Part shown: positions 61,442-64,000 of the stretch, one piece after another
Layout: each line of letters begins with the position of its first letter
Numbering within the stretch: position 1 is the stretch's first letter
Source of the DNA: Xiphydria camelus
Taxonomy: Eukaryota; Arthropoda; Insecta; Hymenoptera; Xiphydriidae
DNA: 64,000 nucleotides
Direction: 5' to 3'
Assembly: GCA_963678675.1 (NCBI GenBank)
Contig: OY783195.1
Location: 16,771,342 to 16,835,341 of the forward strand
Notes under the pieces: model-generated
The model's database searches: none
Seen by the model: the letters and a program-made list of their open reading frames with translations, nothing else
What the model was told of the DNA's origin: nothing
Translations under genes and position numbers: made by a program

Positions 61442-62911
61442 TTTTTGAAGTTACTTTAAATTGAAGGTTTGGAACATTCCCACGAATGTTTTCAAATTTT
61501 TTCGAGTGTATTAAGAGGATGAAAAAAGGGCCGGACGTGAAAGACCCAGGTTTACGGACGGAAGGTGCTGAAAATACCATTGCTTGCTTTTTAATAAATA
61601 GTATAGTTTATAATTTGCCCAACGGACTCTGGAGACTCGAAATGAAATAATTTATTGATTTAATAATTGAACAAATTATAATTTTTGTCCATTTATTCAC
61701 AAATAAATTTTCAAGTCCCTATAGCATATATATGCAGGAGATCGAAATTTGTTTAACAAGGAAACGTTTCGAGGCCGCCGCTTCCGATCTTGATGAAACT
61801 TCGTAAATTTAAAGTTTATCGAAAAATAAGAGACCACTATTTTTTTATAGCGGCCCAATTTTGGTTTAAGGGGGTGAAATGGACCCCTGAACTTTCTCCC
61901 CCTTCGAGCTATCTCCGAAACGAAGCGAGATAGATGAAAATTTTCAATGTACGTTTTGTTTGGTCTTTTGAGTGTAATAAAATGCCCGAAACAGATTTTG
62001 AAAAAACGCATTATTAAAAAAAATTTTTTTTATCTAATTTTTCGAAATTTCGGTTTGGTCATATGGACAAAAATGTAGGAAATTTTATTACAAATTCAAC
62101 CATGTATGATATGATATATTTTCCTCCTACAGTTTTGCAAATTTCTAACTTTTATGTCTGACAATGAGCGGGCTAACAATATGGACCCCTGAACTTTCAC
62201 TCCCTTTATTGCAAATATACGATTATTGTATGTGTTGTAAAAATAGGTAGCAGTTTATATATAAAGTATATAGAATATTATATTTTTTTATAAAAAATCA
62301 AATATAAGGTTATGTGTAAATAATTTGTATAGCCTCAGCGAATATATCTGGAAGATTATATATATACAAAATATTAGTATAAAGTATATAAATATTAGTA
62401 TATAAATAATTGTGATAATAGTGAGTATATATATCATGATAAAATAGATGGAAAAATTTATATATCTTCTTCCTCATTTACGGAATCCCAATCATTCGGG
62501 AATCGTGGCCAATTGCAAGTGGAATGGTTTGGCTTTTGTGGATCCCATTCTCGGAGGTCTTAATTTTTCGGGCCAGTTAATGTTTTTCCATTCTTACGGA
62601 GTGTACTGTAAGATGTCAAACCTCTCCAGGTACGAGCGATCCGGTGGCGAAGATTCAATTCGGCTTCTATTCGTTTTCCTCCTCTATCCGGGCCCGCTGG
62701 TTTTCGTAGGCTTCCAAAGCCTCATCATAATACCTCCAGATGGTCTCTTGGAATTCATTTAGCATAAATGTAGATTCATCCCATGGCTCGTGGTCAGGAT
62801 ATGTGCCGTCGAACAGCTCCCGGAGATGAAAAACAACCCCCGACCTATCCCGTCACTGCCATTGGTAGCCCGCTCATTGTCAGATATAAAAGTTAGAAAT
62901 TTGCAAAACTG
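61442..62911. repeat. Large direct duplication, copy 2 of 2
   Basis: See 53881-55350. Here the right arm of the foldback continues past the end of the duplication to 63246, so this looks like the donor or the more complete locus. Confidence 0.92.
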
Positions 62912-63246
62912 TAGGAGGGAAATATATCATATCATACATGGTTGAATTTGTAATAAAATTTCCTACATTTTTGTCCATATGACCAAACCGAAATTTCGAA
63001 GTTAGATAAAAAAAATTTTTTTTAATAATGCGTTTTTTTTAAATCTGTTTCGGGCATTTTATTACACTCAAAAAATCAAACAAAACGTACATTGAAAATT
63101 TTCATCTATCTCGCTTCGTTTCGGAGATAGCTCGAAGGGGGAGAAAGTTCAGGGGTCCATTTCATCCCCTTAAACCAAAATTGGGCCGCTATAAAAATAA
63201 TAGGTGTCTCTTATTTTTCGATAAACTTTAAATTTACGAAGTTTCG
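61796..63246. mobile_element. Foldback element, full copy
   Basis: Left arm 61796-62190 and right arm 62858-63246 are inverted repeats (GAAACTTCGTAAATTTAAAG / CTTTAAATTTACGAAGTTTC; GAGCGGGCTA / TAGCCCGCTC). The loop of ~670 bp has the captured reading frame (62667-62852). Its right end abuts the Helitron fragment, cutting the latter off. Confidence 0.85.
62667..62852 (-). CDS. Captured coding fragment, second copy
   Basis: Identical by eye to 55106-55291 (RELFDGTYPDHEPWDEST ... RARIEEENE, stop). See there for the description. Confidence 0.45.
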   Translation of the reverse strand, partial: RDRSGVVFHLRELFDGTYPDHEPWDESTFMLNEFQETIWRYYDEALEAYENQRARIEEENE

Positions 63247-64000
63247 AGTACATCTAGCAGCGCACAGACCCAAACACTTCATACTCTGAAATTCCTCAGC
63301 GATTTCAGCGTTTGTCTGAAAACACGTGTTATGTCTATTGACCAGCGATTGCCCAGGAAGTAAGAGCTGTTGTATATCATCCCAAGCTGGATTGCATGTG
63401 AATGCAATAACTCTGGACACCCGTAGTAGTGACGAACATATGCAATTGCATCTTGAGCGACTACTCATATGACGTGGACCTGTATATGAAGATGGCAAAA
63501 TCGTTATTCTTCAAACGTTAATTGTATTACCGTTATTTACAATTACATCCGCAAATGAACATATTCCTCAGAGCGAAGCTTAGTTTGGTTTGTTGGTTGA
63601 TTCAAACGGATGAATATCAAACGTTCTGTTTTGATTTTTGCATACATATCTACGCTGTATTGGTGAAATAATTGGCGGCATTTCAAAATGTGATTGTTTT
63701 CACTCTCTTGAATCATTAATCTGTATGAATAGTTCATAGCACTGCATTCCTTATTTCTTTCTTCGCCACTAACTGGATTAACACCTTAACGTTGAAGTGA
63801 TATCCATCAGCATCATCCCAAAAAATTATTGGATATTGCAGGGCACGTAGCATCGGCGAGTTTCTGTAACTTTTGTCAATTGATCGTTTCTTCGACGGAT
63901 CCGTATATCTTTAGGTTGGAATTCATCTCCTACTATAACAATTGCCACTTCATCTATAGTTGGAGCATTGAATCTTCGCACATGTTCTCTAGTAGGGGTT
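63247..64000 (-). pseudogene. Helitron Rep-domain fragment, runs off the window
   Basis: From 64000 leftwards: RRFNAPTIDEVAIVIVGDEF, QPKDIRIRRRNDQL, then (after frame changes) NYSYRLMIQESENNHILKCR, QLFHQYSVDMYAKIKTERL, TKLRSEEYVHLR, DAIAYVRHYYGCPELL / VIAFTCNPAWDDIQQLLLPG and YEVFGSVRC. These are the Helitron blocks that precede the HUH nuclease motif, in order. The HUH itself is missing because the foldback begins at 63246. Several frameshifts are present. Confidence 0.85.

Overview
The window looks like repeat-choked insect chromosomal DNA, possibly hymenopteran. The insect assignment rests on the element repertoire (mauritiana-type mariner, Jockey-type LINE, CsRn1-type Gypsy, Helitron, several piggyBac/TTAA families, Polinton/Maverick pieces), on GT-AG introns, and on a decayed copy of the animal protein kinase D gene. 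I found no intact host gene, rRNA, canonical tRNA or CRISPR array. The only plausible live host exons are one 3'-terminal exon at 4441-4640 (+) and a doubtful set of micro-exons at 28036-29704 (+).

Layout. 1-6.4 kb: a Tc/mariner-like relic, foldback hairpins, an almost complete 1263-bp mariner with perfect ends (3075-4337), the terminal exon, and a Tigger/pogo-like non-autonomous element. 6.8-11.9 kb: a nearly full-length but frameshifted Gypsy element on the minus strand, with both LTRs, a tRNA-Trp type primer site and a polypurine tract. 12.4-25.5 kb: a Jockey-type LINE whose ORF1 beginning (13.8-14.5 kb) and remainder (21.9-25.5 kb) are separated by Polinton pieces (packaging ATPase, a conserved ORF of unknown function), a minisatellite and two TTAA elements. 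25.5-30.3 kb: a cluster of related foldback MITEs, including one nested in another.

30.8-36.3 kb: Helitron fragments, an AAGGTCA-rich tandem array, an unidentified gene fragment and a hairpin MITE. 36.3-43 kb: unrecognised GC-rich DNA, tRNA-like SINE units, a 1083-bp solo LTR and more MITEs. 43.2-45.2 kb: a protein kinase D pseudogene with its introns retained, broken in the kinase domain by a foldback. 46-58 kb: foldbacks, piggyBac C-terminal relics, a spliced but inactivated piggyBac transposase (52191-53887), and a 1.5-kb foldback whose loop carries a TATA promoter and a first-exon-like coding start. 58-64 kb: a 1.4-kb TTAA element with 345-bp arms, 'CAGGTAGCA' repeats, a second near-exact copy of a 1470-bp block, and a Helitron Rep fragment running off the end.

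The genes do not form a pathway. The window is a record of successive insertions, and that nesting is its main information. The most unusual features are foldback elements carrying captured gene pieces, a 1470-bp duplication that crosses element borders, an in-frame junction of a Polinton ATPase end with a piggyBac zinc domain, and TTAA elements that share one target site or sit at the centre of palindromes. All identifications come from reading the sequence by eye; identities and family names have not been checked against a database.
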